This document shows positions 1 through 8,538 of a DNA stretch of 64,000 nucleotides, piece after piece. A model generated the notes under the pieces. The model was not told the origin of the DNA. It ran no database searches and worked only from the letters and a program-made list of their open reading frames with translations. Positions within the stretch are counted from its first letter, which is position 1, and every line of letters starts with the position of its first letter. The DNA lies in NCBI RefSeq assembly GCF_018732085.1, contig NZ_CP076103.1:1426001-1490000 (forward strand), in the 5' to 3' direction. Both the position numbers and the translations under genes were made by a program. The DNA is from Lysobacter capsici. GTDB taxonomy: Bacteria > Pseudomonadota > Gammaproteobacteria > Xanthomonadales > Xanthomonadaceae.

Positions 1-505
1 TCTTGGTCGCGCCGAGGTTGTCCTTGGCCACCGCGGTGAAGCTGTGGCTGCCGGCAGTGGCGTTGTTCCAGGTCACCGCATACGGCGCGCTGGTGTCGAC
101 GCCGAGCGAGCTGGCGCCACGGAAGAATTCGACGCTGGCGACGGTGCCGTCGCTGTCGGCGGCGTTGGCGCTGACGGCGATGTTGGCGCCGACGTTGTAG
201 CTGGCGCCGGCGGTCGGCGAGGTCAGCGATACGGTCGGTGCCTGGTTGCCCGGGCCGGTGCCGCACACGCCCAGGTCGGCGTAGTAGTTGCAGCTCGGGC
301 AGTAGTTGGGCGGCGTGTTCCAGATCGGGCCGTTGGCCTGATACAGGTGATTTTGATACGTCATCTTGTCGCCGGCGGCGTAGATGGCGGAGGCGTTCCA
401 GGCGGCAACGCCGGCGCAGGACGCGCCTTGTGCGTAGGCCGTCGATAGCGACGATGCGGCAAGCATGGTCGACAACAGCAGGTGGGCGGACCGAGTGTGT
501 CTCAT
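1..505 (-). CDS. Secreted chitin-binding, Ig-domain protein (5' part only; probable chitinase or similar polysaccharide enzyme)
   Basis: Reading leftward from an ATG at 505-503, preceded by a GAGGAAG ribosome site, the frame stays open to the window edge, so the gene is truncated. Residues 1-26 are a signal peptide (MRHTRSAHLLLSTMLAASSL, cut after AYAQ). Residues about 30-82 look like a carbohydrate-binding module of the CBM5/12 type (WNASAIYAAGDKMTYQNHLYQ, then a Cys/Tyr-rich NYCPSCNYYADLG). After a GTGPGNQAP linker begins a bacterial Ig-like (Big_9-type) domain (VSLTSPTAGASYNVGANIAV). In Lysobacter this architecture usually precedes a GH18 chitinase or another extracellular hydrolase; the catalytic part lies outside the window, so the enzyme class is inferred. 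The long leader and upstream palindrome fit regulation by chitin sugars. Confidence 0.8.
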   Translation of the reverse strand, partial: MRHTRSAHLLLSTMLAASSLSTAYAQGASCAGVAAWNASAIYAAGDKMTYQNHLYQANGPIWNTPPNYCPSCNYYADLGVCGTGPGNQAPTVSLTSPTAGASYNVGANIAVSANAADSDGTVASVEFFRGASSLGVDTSAPYAVTWNNATAGSHSFTAVAKDNLGATK

Positions 506-1200
506 GGTGCTTCCTCTCTCCCGTGCATAGTCAAGACATTGCCGGCCATGGCCGGCCAGCGGCGGTTCCCGCCCGTGTTGAAGGAAGGCCCTCGAACCTT
601 CCGTCGTGCATGGGAGGCTCGGGCCTCCTCGAGTGATCGGCGGAGGTCCGCCGTCGGTGATGCATTGCCTGCCGCGCACTGCCGCGGTAACGGCGCGACC
701 GGGCGATAACCGGTCCGTGCGTTGGTGCCGATGGTTCTGGTCCTGCGAGCCCGCGCGATCCCGCCACGCACCGCCTCCCTCACGGCCTCGTTCACGGCGC
801 TCGACCGAGTGCGATTGCGAAGCAAGCTGGAGTTGGCTGACAACGTTGTCAACTTAGGTCGTCGTTCTTTGCGCCGCAGTTCACAGAAAGCCAGGATAGG
901 CCCTGACAACGTGAGTAGTGGGTGGTCTGTTTTGCTGCGCCGCAGCGCGCCGCCGCGCGGCGATTTGCCTCAAAAAGGACAAGCGGATGTCCGAAGGACA
1001 AATGTGCGCACAGGCGTGCGGGGCTTGCACTGGGGCGGCGCGCGAACGAACACAGGTTCCGCGCGCGGGTCTTGCGATGCGCGCTCAGCGTCCGGGCATG
1101 TCTGATGGCGTCATTGCGACGCTCCAGCGCGGCGAACGGGCGTGGACCGGCGAACGAGCGCTATCGGTCGCCGCGCACCGGTCCGATCGGATCGCGGACG
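506..1200. other. Long intergenic leader, no convincing gene
   Basis: About 700 bp with no frame of plausible protein composition; the short open frames are arginine-rich GC artefacts. It holds a small palindrome (GGCCGGCCATGGCCGGCC, 543-560) close to the secreted-protein start and a 14-bp palindrome at 838-851. The rest is unexplained and is probably the promoter and leader of the leftward secreted-protein gene. Confidence 0.55.
838..851. promoter_or_regulatory. Perfect 14-bp palindrome, candidate LacI-family (NagR-like) operator
   Basis: TGACAACGTTGTCA is a perfect palindrome. From memory it matches the TGACAnCGnTGTCA type described for LacI-family NagR, the N-acetylglucosamine regulator of xanthomonads and Shewanella. 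It lies about 330 bp upstream of the start of the leftward chitin-binding secreted protein, which makes biological sense. A half-site (TGACAACGT) recurs at 904-912. The sequence is seen directly; the regulator assignment is inferred. Confidence 0.5.
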
Positions 1201-1578
1201 CTAGGTCCGTTTGTCCTCGACATGCACGACAGTCAGCTCACGGCCATCCAGGTCGCGCTGGCCCCGGCCGGTCAACCCGATCACCAGCTCGCTCGCCTCG
1301 ATCTCGCCGTCGTCCTCGACGTAGGTGAGCACGTCGGGGTGATGGCAGGTGACGATCCAGCCCGGCAGCGGGTCCAGATCGATCACGCTGAAGTCGGCGG
1401 CCGGCGAACCGACGTGAACCGGTCCGTACTCGCGCAGGATGTCGCGGGCCTGCGTCGCCAGATCGCCCTCGGGCGACATCAGGATCACGCAGGTGCCGTG
1501 CGCGAACAGCACCCAGGATTTTTGTTCGCCGATGATGATGCCGCGCCAGTTGGCCGCTGCTTCGTTCGCGTTGGTCAT
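1201..1578 (-). CDS. Conserved hypothetical cytoplasmic protein, 125 aa
   Basis: The ATG at 1578 gives a protein starting MTNANEAAANWRGIIIGEQK, with no signal peptide or membrane segment. The frame extends further upstream but would overlap the end of the preceding hydrolase gene, so this start, 49 bp after that stop, is preferred. The protein is acidic with a balanced alpha/beta composition (SWVLFAHGTCVILMSP; GWIVTCHHPDVLTYVEDDGE). I do not recognise a domain. It may be co-transcribed with the upstream hydrolase. Confidence 0.7.
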   Translation of the reverse strand: MTNANEAAANWRGIIIGEQKSWVLFAHGTCVILMSPEGDLATQARDILREYGPVHVGSPAADFSVIDLDPLPGWIVTCHHPDVLTYVEDDGEIEASELVIGLTGRGQRDLDGRELTVVHVEDKRT

Positions 1579-1627
1579 GTCTTGAAATTCAACCGGGTCG
1601 GGCGTGCGATCGCGATGCGCGTCGAGT

Positions 1628-2647
1628 TCAAGGCGCTGCGTCGAGCTGGGTGAGCAAGGCTTGATTGAAGCGCGACGGCGCTTCGACCTGCGGCGAATGG
1701 CCGAGGTCTTCGAATTCGACCAGCCTCGCGCCCGGGATCGCGCCGGCGGCGGCGCGTCCGAGCGACGGGTACAAACCCAGCCTGGCCTTGAGCGCATCGT
1801 CGGCCAGATCGCGATTGATCGCGGTGCGGTCGCGCTGGCCGATGAACAAGGTGGTCGGCACGCGCAGCCGCGCGAACTCGTGCACCACCGGCTGGGTGAA
1901 CACCATCTCCGAGGTCAGCGCCTGGTTCCAGGCCACGCGCTCGCGGCCCGGGCCGGCGTACAGGCCGGCGAGCATGCCGACCCAGCGGTCGTACTCGGGT
2001 TTCCATTGGCCGCTGTAGTACACGGTCTGTTGATACTGCTTGATCGTCGCGAACGAGGTCTTGAGTTCGCGCGCATAGGCCTCGTCGACGCTGCGCCACG
2101 GCACGCCGAGCGCTTTCCAGTCTTCCAGGCCGATCGGGTTGACCAGCAGCAGGCGCTGGGTGGCCTGCGGATACATCAGCGCGTAACGCACCGCGAGCAT
2201 GCCGCCCATCGAATGGCCGACGATCGCCGCGCGTTCGATGCCCAGCGACGTGAGCAGGGCCTGGGTGTCGGCGGCCAGTTCGTGCAGGCTGTATTGATGA
2301 TGGGCGGGCTTGCTGGATTTGCAGAAGCCGATCTGGTCGGGCGCGATCACCCGATAACCGGCATCGCTCAAGGCGGCGATCGTCGATTCCCAGGTCGCCG
2401 CGCAGAAATTCTTGCCGTGCAGCAGCACCACGCTGCGGCCGTTGGGCTTGGCCGGCCGCACGTCCATATAGGCCATGCGCACCGCTTCGCCCTGCGAGCG
2501 GAATTCGCGGTAGGCGACCGGGTAGGGGTAGTGGAAACCCTGCAGCTCCATGCCGTAGCGGGCGCTGGCGGGTTCGTTCGCCGGCGGTGTGGCGGCGAGG
2601 CTCAGCGCCGGAAGCAGGGAGCACACGATCGCGGCGGGCAGGCGCAT
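1628..2647 (-). CDS. Exported alpha/beta-hydrolase fold protein
   Basis: A 339-aa protein with an N-terminal signal peptide (about residues 1-19, ending SLAA). The oxyanion-hole motif VVLLHGKNF is at residues 73-81, the nucleophile elbow GHSMGG has Ser146, and the catalytic His is H317 in DLGHSPQVEAP. It belongs to the broad serine-hydrolase family with haloalkane dehalogenase/epoxide hydrolase-like sequence, so a periplasmic esterase or related activity is likely; the substrate cannot be told. It stands first of two leftward genes and is divergent from the small exported protein at 2765. Confidence 0.85.
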   Translation of the reverse strand: MRLPAAIVCSLLPALSLAATPPANEPASARYGMELQGFHYPYPVAYREFRSQGEAVRMAYMDVRPAKPNGRSVVLLHGKNFCAATWESTIAALSDAGYRVIAPDQIGFCKSSKPAHHQYSLHELAADTQALLTSLGIERAAIVGHSMGGMLAVRYALMYPQATQRLLLVNPIGLEDWKALGVPWRSVDEAYARELKTSFATIKQYQQTVYYSGQWKPEYDRWVGMLAGLYAGPGRERVAWNQALTSEMVFTQPVVHEFARLRVPTTLFIGQRDRTAINRDLADDALKARLGLYPSLGRAAAGAIPGARLVEFEDLGHSPQVEAPSRFNQALLTQLDAAP

Positions 2648-2764
2648 GGTCGTCGGCCGGAGAAGGGGGGAGCGCTCATCCTAAAGCAGGTGCGCGGGTG
2701 GGCGATGCCGGGGTTATAGTCGCAGCGCGCAGTTCCCGTCACCGCCGCCAGGGAGGCCGCTCGG

Positions 2765-3238
2765 ATGAAATCGACGATCAAGTGCGGTGCGCTCGCCACG
2801 GGTCTCATGCTCGGTCTGAGCATCGCGGCGGCCCATGCCGGCGAACGCCTGCCGGTGTTGGACGAATCGCCCGCGTGCGCGCATCGCAAACTCGGCGTGG
2901 TGACGATCGAGGCCGGCAATCGCGTCACCGAGGTGAGCATGGACCGCAATCCGAGCCCGGTGAATTACGCCCGCGCGTTCGATCGTCTGGCCGACGCGGC
3001 GGCGCAGCAGGGCGGCAATGCAGTGGTGCTGCGGCGGCATCGTGCGACTTACTACACCCGGTCGGGCAAGCGCACGCCCGAGGCGGTGCATGTGCAGCTC
3101 AGCGGCGCGGCGATCCGTGTCGACGGCGATCCGGCGGCATGCCGGCTGGTCGTGGTCGATCCGCGCGAGTACTCGCAGCGACGCGACGGCGACAAGATCG
3201 TGCAGACGACTTCGGACAAGGCGTATCAATCGGATTGA
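2765..3238 (+). CDS. Exported hypothetical protein, 157 aa
   Basis: The ATG at 2765 follows a GGGAGG ribosome site. Residues 1-25 form a signal peptide (ATGLMLGLSIAAAHAG). The mature part contains AFDRLADAAAQQGGNAVVL followed by a strand-rich VHVQLSGAAIRV, a pattern like small YbjQ/RcsF-type periplasmic domains in which a helix carrying a GANAV-like turn is followed by beta strands. Two cysteines (ACAH and ACRL) could form a disulfide. No specific function is known. The last residues are charged and probably disordered. Confidence 0.75.
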   Translation: MKSTIKCGALATGLMLGLSIAAAHAGERLPVLDESPACAHRKLGVVTIEAGNRVTEVSMDRNPSPVNYARAFDRLADAAAQQGGNAVVLRRHRATYYTRSGKRTPEAVHVQLSGAAIRVDGDPAACRLVVVDPREYSQRRDGDKIVQTTSDKAYQSD

Positions 3239-3361
3239 ACGATCGGATCGATCGGGTCGCGCCGATTGCGTGGGATCGATTGTTGCGGCGAATGCGCCGG
3301 TGAGTGATCGACGCGCGCATGGACGGCGCGTCGTTCGCGCCATGACGGTCCGAGCCGGCTC

Positions 3362-3505
3362 TACACGGCCTGCTCGAATCAGCCTGCTCGAATCGGCCCG
3401 CTCAAATCGGCCTGCTCCAATCGGCTTGTGCTAATTGGCCGGCCTGAACCGGCTTGCTCGATTCCGCCTGCCCGAACCGGCTCGAACCGGTCCGGGCCAG
3501 CGCAT
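3362..3505. repeat. Degenerate 14-15 nt tandem repeats between convergent genes
   Basis: The stretch reads as about nine imperfect copies of CCTGCTCGAATCGGC (for example CCTGCTCGAATCAG, CCCGCTCAAATCGGC, CCTGCTCCAATCGGC, TTGCTCGATTCCGC). It fills the gap between the rightward exported protein and the leftward cytochrome gene. No hairpin followed by a T-run is obvious. Confidence 0.65.
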
Positions 3506-3510
3506 CGACC

Positions 3511-4797
3511 TCAGTGCGCTTCGCCGCCGGACTCGCGCAACTCGCGGACTTGCTTGGCGTCCACCGCGCCGGCCTGCCCGCCGTAGCGACTGCGCAGCCA
3601 CCGCGCCAGTTCGGCGACCTGCGCATCGTCGAGTTGATCGGCGAACCCCGGCATGTCCTGCATGCGTTCCAGGCCCGGCAGGTCGTGTTCGGGCAGGCCG
3701 TCGAGGATCGCGACGATCAGATTGTGCGGATCGGCATCGCGCAGGCCGCTGTTGCCGAGCAGCGCCGGCGCCACATGCGGCACCCCGGCGCCGTCGCGGC
3801 CATGGCAACCGGCGCACAGGGCGAAATAACGTTGCCGCGCCGGTGACGCATCGTCGCCGGACGCGAGCGTCGGCGCGGCGGCGGCCGGCAGCGGCGTGTC
3901 GCCGGTGAGGTAGATCGTCAGCGCATCGAGGTCGTCGGCGCGCAGCCGACTGCTCGACAGATTCACCACCTTGAGCATTTCGTCCGAGGCCACCGCATGC
4001 GGGCCGATGCCGGTGGCCAGATAAGCGCGCAGGCCGGCGCGATCCCAGCCGCGCGCGGCCAGGGTTTGCGGCGTCAGCGCGGGCGCGGCGAAGCGGCCGA
4101 GCGCGTTGTTGCCGGCGAGCGGACGATCGCGATCGACCTGCCCGAGCATCCCGCGCGGGCTGTGGCATTCGCCGCAGTGGCCGAGCGTTTCGGCCAAGTA
4201 TTCGCCGCGCTTCCACATCGCCGACTGACCCTGCGAGGCCGGCTTGGCGGTAGCGCCCGCAAATAACCAGTTCCAGGCGTGGATGCCGGTGCGGATATTG
4301 AACGGGAAGCCTACGCCGTTCTTGCGGTTTTCCTGCCGCACCGCCGGGCGCGTCATCAGGTAGGCATAGATCGCGTCGCTGTCCTCGCGTGTGATCGTCT
4401 TGTACGACACGTACGGCATCGCCGGATACAGCTGATGGCCGTCGCGCGCTTCGCCGCGGGTGATCGCGTGGAAGAAGTTGTCGGCGCTGTAGCGGCCGAT
4501 ACCCGTCTCGGCATCGGGCGTGATGTTGGTGCCGTGGATGACGCCGAACGGCGAGGCCAGCGGCACGCCGCCGGCGAACGGCGCGCCGCCGTCGGCGGTG
4601 TGGCAGGCCGCGCAATCGGCCGCGGCCGTCAGGTATTGGCCGCGTTCGATCTGGGCGGGCGTGGCTTGCACTTGCACGGCCGGGCCGCGGTGGTACCAAC
4701 GCGCGATCAGCCAGTCGACCAGCAGCCACACCAGCGCGATCACCGCCAGCCAGAACAGCAGGCGCAGGATCGAGCGTTTCCAGCGGCGTCGGCTCAT
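3511..4797 (-). CDS. Membrane-anchored triheme cytochrome c, electron-transfer subunit of a Mo hydroxylase
   Basis: A 428-aa protein with one N-terminal membrane anchor (residues about 10-32) and three c-type heme sites: CAACH at 62-66, CGECH at 208-212 and CAGCH at 328-332. This is the layout of the cytochrome subunits of membrane alcohol and aldehyde dehydrogenases. It would take electrons from the Mo/FeS subunits encoded just upstream and pass them to the periplasmic or quinol-oxidase chain. Its ATG overlaps the stop of the 2Fe-2S gene by four bases (ATGA), showing translational coupling. The C-terminal tail is charged. Confidence 0.93.
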   Translation of the reverse strand: MSRRRWKRSILRLLFWLAVIALVWLLVDWLIARWYHRGPAVQVQATPAQIERGQYLTAAADCAACHTADGGAPFAGGVPLASPFGVIHGTNITPDAETGIGRYSADNFFHAITRGEARDGHQLYPAMPYVSYKTITREDSDAIYAYLMTRPAVRQENRKNGVGFPFNIRTGIHAWNWLFAGATAKPASQGQSAMWKRGEYLAETLGHCGECHSPRGMLGQVDRDRPLAGNNALGRFAAPALTPQTLAARGWDRAGLRAYLATGIGPHAVASDEMLKVVNLSSSRLRADDLDALTIYLTGDTPLPAAAAPTLASGDDASPARQRYFALCAGCHGRDGAGVPHVAPALLGNSGLRDADPHNLIVAILDGLPEHDLPGLERMQDMPGFADQLDDAQVAELARWLRSRYGGQAGAVDAKQVRELRESGGEAH

Positions 4798-5381
4798 GGC
4801 GCCTTCTCCGCATCATTGCGCTTGGACGCGCGATCGCTGACCAGCCCCGGCGTTTCCAGCACCAGCTGTTTCACTGCCTGGTAATAGCGCACGTAACCGG
4901 TGCAGCGGCACAAATGCGGATTGAGCGCCTCGGTGATCGCCTCTTCGACCTGCGCGCTCGCGATCGGCCGCTTCGCCAGGCGTTCGAGCAACACCGTAGT
5001 CGCATTGACGAACCCCGGCGTGCAGTACCCGCACTGGAAACTGAAATGGTCCAAAAACGCCTGCTGCACCGGCGACAGCGCGACGATGGCGCCGCTGTCG
5101 TCGCGCTTGGCATGGCCCTCGACGGTGCGGATGCGCTTGCCGTTGAAGTAATGCGCGCCGGTGATGCAACTGCGCACCTCGCGCGGGCCGTGTTCGTCGT
5201 CGACGATCACCGTGCAGGCGCGGCATACGCCCTGGCCGCAACCGAAGCGGGTGCCGGTCAGGCCGAGGTACTCGTGCAGCACGTCGACCAGCATCATGTC
5301 CTCGGGCACCTCGACCGGCGCTTGCGCGCGGCCGTTGATGTGCAAGGTCAGCGGGCGGGTGCGGATGCTCGGGCCGCTCAT
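4794..5381 (-). CDS. 2Fe-2S subunit of xanthine dehydrogenase/isoquinoline oxidoreductase-type enzyme
   Basis: A 195-aa protein starting MSGPSIRTRPLTLHINGRAQ; the ATG overlaps the stop of the Mo-subunit gene (ATGA at 5378-5381). The plant-ferredoxin cluster is bound by C48, C53, C56 and C72 (FGCGQGVCRAC). The second, helical-domain cluster is bound by C117, C120, C158 and C160 (QCGYC; LCRCTGY). This is the standard small subunit of IorA/CoxS type. It carries electrons from the molybdopterin centre to the triheme cytochrome. The reading frame runs open far upstream inside the Mo-subunit gene, but the coupled start is clearly the real one. Confidence 0.93.
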   Translation of the reverse strand: MSGPSIRTRPLTLHINGRAQAPVEVPEDMMLVDVLHEYLGLTGTRFGCGQGVCRACTVIVDDEHGPREVRSCITGAHYFNGKRIRTVEGHAKRDDSGAIVALSPVQQAFLDHFSFQCGYCTPGFVNATTVLLERLAKRPIASAQVEEAITEALNPHLCRCTGYVRYYQAVKQLVLETPGLVSDRASKRNDAEKAP

Positions 5382-8263
5382 GCGCGCGCCTCCTGGTCGG
5401 ATTGCGTCATCGTGGTGGCTTGCGGCGGCGTCTTCGGCGCTTGCGCCTGCGCATAGGCGGCGAGGATCTTGTCCGGCGTGATCGGCAGTTCGCGCAGGCG
5501 CAGCCCGGTCGCGTGAGCGATCGCGTTGGCGATCGCCGGCACGATCGGGATCATCACCACTTCGGCCATGCCCTTGGGCGCATCGGTCGGCGACAGCGGC
5601 GGCAGCACCTCGCCGGTCTGCCGCCACACCGCGACATCGCGCGCGCGCGGCAAAGTGTAACGGTTGAAATTCCAGGTGCCGTCGCCCGGGCCGCCTTCGT
5701 ACAGCGGCAGGAATTCGTGCAGCGCATGGCCGATGCCCATCGCCACGCCGCCCTGCAACTGGCTCGACACCAGCTCGGGCACGATCTGGCTGCCGCATTC
5801 GAGAATCGAATGATGGTTGAGCAAGTCGACATGACCCGTGGCGGTATCGACCGCGACCTCGGCGATCGTGCCGATCGCGCTGTAGTAGACGACGCCGGCG
5901 TTGTTGCGTTGCACCGGCGGATAGAACACGCGCGTGCGTTCGACGATGCGGTAGCCGTTCGCGGTCGGTGTGCCCGGCCCGTCGGCGCTGCCGTCGCCCC
6001 AGCGCAGGGCGAGGCCGTCGAGCGGCAGGCGGGGATCCTCGCGCAGCGGGAACTCGGCCTGCGTCCACTGCCAGCGATTGAAGTAATGCACCACCGCGCC
6101 AGTGGCCAGGCCCAGTTCGTAGGCCTTGGCCGCGAGTTGCTGCAGGCTCAAGGGCTGCAACCCGGCCGTGGTGAGTTTGCCTTCGACCCAGCGCGCGTCC
6201 TCGCGCCGCGCCACCAGCGGCGCCAGTTGGCCGCCGCCGAAACCCTGGCTCCACAGCGCCTGCGCCGCCGGCCACAGGCCCTGGGTGAACAGCAGGCGCG
6301 CGGCTTCGCGGCTGGCGTGGCTGAAGAAGTAAGCCGAATTGCTGGCGCTGCTCGGGCTGGCGTAGTTCGGCGTCCAGCGCGGGTTGCCGACGCGCGCGTC
6401 CTGGGTGGCCTGCGACATCAGCCACGGGTCGTCGGTGGCGACCATCGGCAATTCCGGCCACTGGGTTTCGCCGGTCAGTACCTCGTCGGCCGGCCGGCCG
6501 AGCCATTGCGCGCACACCGCGGCCTGGCTGGTGGCCATGCCGGTGCCCATCTCGATGCCGGTGTGGCGCAGCGCGATGCGGCCGTCGCGGCTGAGCGCGA
6601 CTTCGGCGAACGCGGACTCGCCGCCGGTGCCGTAATCCTTCTGCACGCAACCGAAACCCACGCCATAGCGCTTGCCCGGATGCGCGGCGTCGTACTCGGC
6701 CTTGCGCTTCGCGCGCCGCGTCCACAACGGATGCTCGCGCGATTTCTTCAGTACTTCGTCGGCGCGTTGCAGGCCGGCGGGGATCGCGCCCTGGGTGTTC
6801 TTCATCCCGGTCGCGAACACGTTACGCAGGCGCAGTTCGATCGGATCGAGCTTGAGTTCGGCGGCGATCTCGTCGATCAGCATCTCGGTCGCGCCCATGC
6901 TCTGCAAGGTGCCGTAGCCGCGCGCGGAACCCGCGTCGAGCGCGCGCGAGGCGATCACGGTGCTGCTCAGGTCGCTGCGCGGGAAGTAATAGATCGACTG
7001 CGCCGCGGTCGCCGCGACCAGACACACCGACGGCGAGAAATTCATCCGTCCGCCGCCGTCGCCGAGCATGCGTCCCTGGAACACTTCGAAGCGGCCGCTC
7101 GCGCGATCGAGCTTGAGCCGATAGTGCATGCGGAAGCTGTGGCGCTTGAGGCTGGACTGGAACTGCTCGTAACGGTCGTTGGCCAGCCTTACCGGCCGGC
7201 CGCCGCCGTACAGCGCGGCCATCAACACCACGAACGGAAACGCGTTGTGGTCCTTGGAGCCGTAGCCGACCGTGTAGCACGGATGCAGCACCAGCCGTTT
7301 CACTGCGAACTTGCTGGCCGCGAGCATGCGCGGGCCGTCTTCGGCGATCTCGTTGGGCGACTGGGTCGCGCTGACCAGGTGCAGCGTGCCGGTCGCGGCA
7401 TCGAACCAGCCGTTGCCGTTGTCCAGTTCCATCGCCGCGGTGTCGATCGATTGCGAGAAATACTCGCGTTCGAACACCAGCTTGCCGTCGCCGGGGCGAT
7501 CGAGTTCGGCCGCCATCGCATCGGCGTGCGCCACGCCCTGCGCGTCGAGCTTGCCGCCGGCGTCGCCGGTGACCCATTGCGGGTTGTGCTTCTTGTAGCC
7601 GCTGGGGAACAGCACGGTGTCCTTGTAGCTCGAGTACGCATCGTCATCGAACGCACTGGCGCCGCCGACGCGCACGTAGCGGAACGTCGCCCACGGGTCG
7701 CGTTCTATCGGCCCGGTCTGCGCGCCCCAGCGGATCAGTTCGTCGCGGAACTTGAGCCGGCTCTTGGCGGCGCGGAAGCGGGCGAAGTCGTTCCAGATCA
7801 GCAGCGCCACCGCCTGGCCGAGGTAGGCCGGGGTCTTGCCTTCGGGCAGCAGCAGGTCCTCGCCGTAGAAGGGCGGAAACGCGACCCCGTCGCGGGCCAG
7901 ATCGGCGGCGGTGACGGTGCGGTCGGGTTGCAGGTCGGCCGGCAGCGAGGACAGGTCGAAGCCCTGGTAGACCCGGTCGGCCTGGGTCAGGCGCAGCAGC
8001 ATCGCGTGGGCCTGTTCGCGCGGCCAGCCGGGCAGGTCGTGCGAACGCATGTCGTAGCTGAAGAGTTTTTCGCCGGTGACCTTGGCGGTGGCGTCGGTGC
8101 GGTAGCGGATGCGGCCGGTGGCCGGGTCCCAGGGCATCGGCCGCAGCCGTTCTTTTTCGAACAAGGCCGCGAGCGCGGCGCTGCCGGGGGCGGCGACGTA
8201 GACCGTAATGCCGGCGACCACGCTGCATTTGAGGAAGTCGCGACGGCTCAAGCGGGCTGGCAT
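5378..8263 (-). CDS. Molybdopterin-binding subunit, xanthine dehydrogenase family (IorB-like), Tat-exported
   Basis: A 961-aa protein starting MPARLSRRDFLKCSVVAGIT, a clear twin-arginine signal (SRRDFLK plus hydrophobic stretch), so the enzyme is folded with its cofactor and exported. It is close to the isoquinoline 1-oxidoreductase/aldehyde oxidase large subunits in having a long N-terminal extension and the conserved GSARGYGTLQSMGATEMLID region (ARGYG loop) and the C-terminal MGIGHALHEF-type segment. The substrate is probably an aldehyde or N-heterocycle, which sequence alone cannot settle. The frame runs on upstream to 8500, but that part lies in a repetitive palindrome and lacks a plausible protein. 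First gene of a three-gene operon. Confidence 0.9.
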   Translation of the reverse strand: MPARLSRRDFLKCSVVAGITVYVAAPGSAALAALFEKERLRPMPWDPATGRIRYRTDATAKVTGEKLFSYDMRSHDLPGWPREQAHAMLLRLTQADRVYQGFDLSSLPADLQPDRTVTAADLARDGVAFPPFYGEDLLLPEGKTPAYLGQAVALLIWNDFARFRAAKSRLKFRDELIRWGAQTGPIERDPWATFRYVRVGGASAFDDDAYSSYKDTVLFPSGYKKHNPQWVTGDAGGKLDAQGVAHADAMAAELDRPGDGKLVFEREYFSQSIDTAAMELDNGNGWFDAATGTLHLVSATQSPNEIAEDGPRMLAASKFAVKRLVLHPCYTVGYGSKDHNAFPFVVLMAALYGGGRPVRLANDRYEQFQSSLKRHSFRMHYRLKLDRASGRFEVFQGRMLGDGGGRMNFSPSVCLVAATAAQSIYYFPRSDLSSTVIASRALDAGSARGYGTLQSMGATEMLIDEIAAELKLDPIELRLRNVFATGMKNTQGAIPAGLQRADEVLKKSREHPLWTRRAKRKAEYDAAHPGKRYGVGFGCVQKDYGTGGESAFAEVALSRDGRIALRHTGIEMGTGMATSQAAVCAQWLGRPADEVLTGETQWPELPMVATDDPWLMSQATQDARVGNPRWTPNYASPSSASNSAYFFSHASREAARLLFTQGLWPAAQALWSQGFGGGQLAPLVARREDARWVEGKLTTAGLQPLSLQQLAAKAYELGLATGAVVHYFNRWQWTQAEFPLREDPRLPLDGLALRWGDGSADGPGTPTANGYRIVERTRVFYPPVQRNNAGVVYYSAIGTIAEVAVDTATGHVDLLNHHSILECGSQIVPELVSSQLQGGVAMGIGHALHEFLPLYEGGPGDGTWNFNRYTLPRARDVAVWRQTGEVLPPLSPTDAPKGMAEVVMIPIVPAIANAIAHATGLRLRELPITPDKILAAYAQAQAPKTPPQATTMTQSDQEARA

Positions 8264-8394
8264 GGGCGGGTGGCTCCGGCTGGCTCTGCCCGATAGTAGG
8301 CCCATGTGGCGTGGGAAAACACGGTGAAATTCGCAGGGGGCGCAGGCGGCGTGGTCTGGCCGTGCCGGTGGCGATGGCCGCGGCTGCGGCCGTG

Positions 8395-8510
8395 CGAGGT
8401 TTTTTGTGGGAGGGGCTCCAGCTCCGACGCTGTTCGATCCGGTCGCATCGAAGCCATGTCGCCCCGGATCGAACAGCGTCGGGGCTGAAGCCCCTTCCAC
8501 ACAGACCTCG
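8395..8510. repeat. Palindromic intergenic element, copy 1 of 5
   Basis: Left arm starts CGAGGTTTTTTGTGGGAGGG and the right arm ends CCACACAGACCTCG; between them the arms carry GATCCGG/CCGGATC. The arms pair over about 45 nt with several mismatches. It sits between two leftward genes and could fold in RNA as a long hairpin. It belongs to the same family as the elements near 29.6, 40.9, 46.1 and 51.0 kb. Confidence 0.85.
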
Positions 8511-8538
8511 GCGTGTCTCGCGATCTTTCAGGTTCCTG

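Noticed and set aside
44..448. Rightward open frames through the first 500 bp
   Set aside because: They oppose the clear signal peptide and CBM/Ig sequence on the other strand and have Ala/Gly/Arg-rich shadow composition.
502..909. Leftward 135-aa frame between the secreted protein and the next gene
   Set aside because: Arg-rich composition with no family features, and it overlaps the leader and the candidate operator.
5402..8296. 964-aa rightward open frame opposite the Mo subunit
   Set aside because: Antisense shadow of a high-GC gene; the leftward frame has Tat, cofactor and family motifs.
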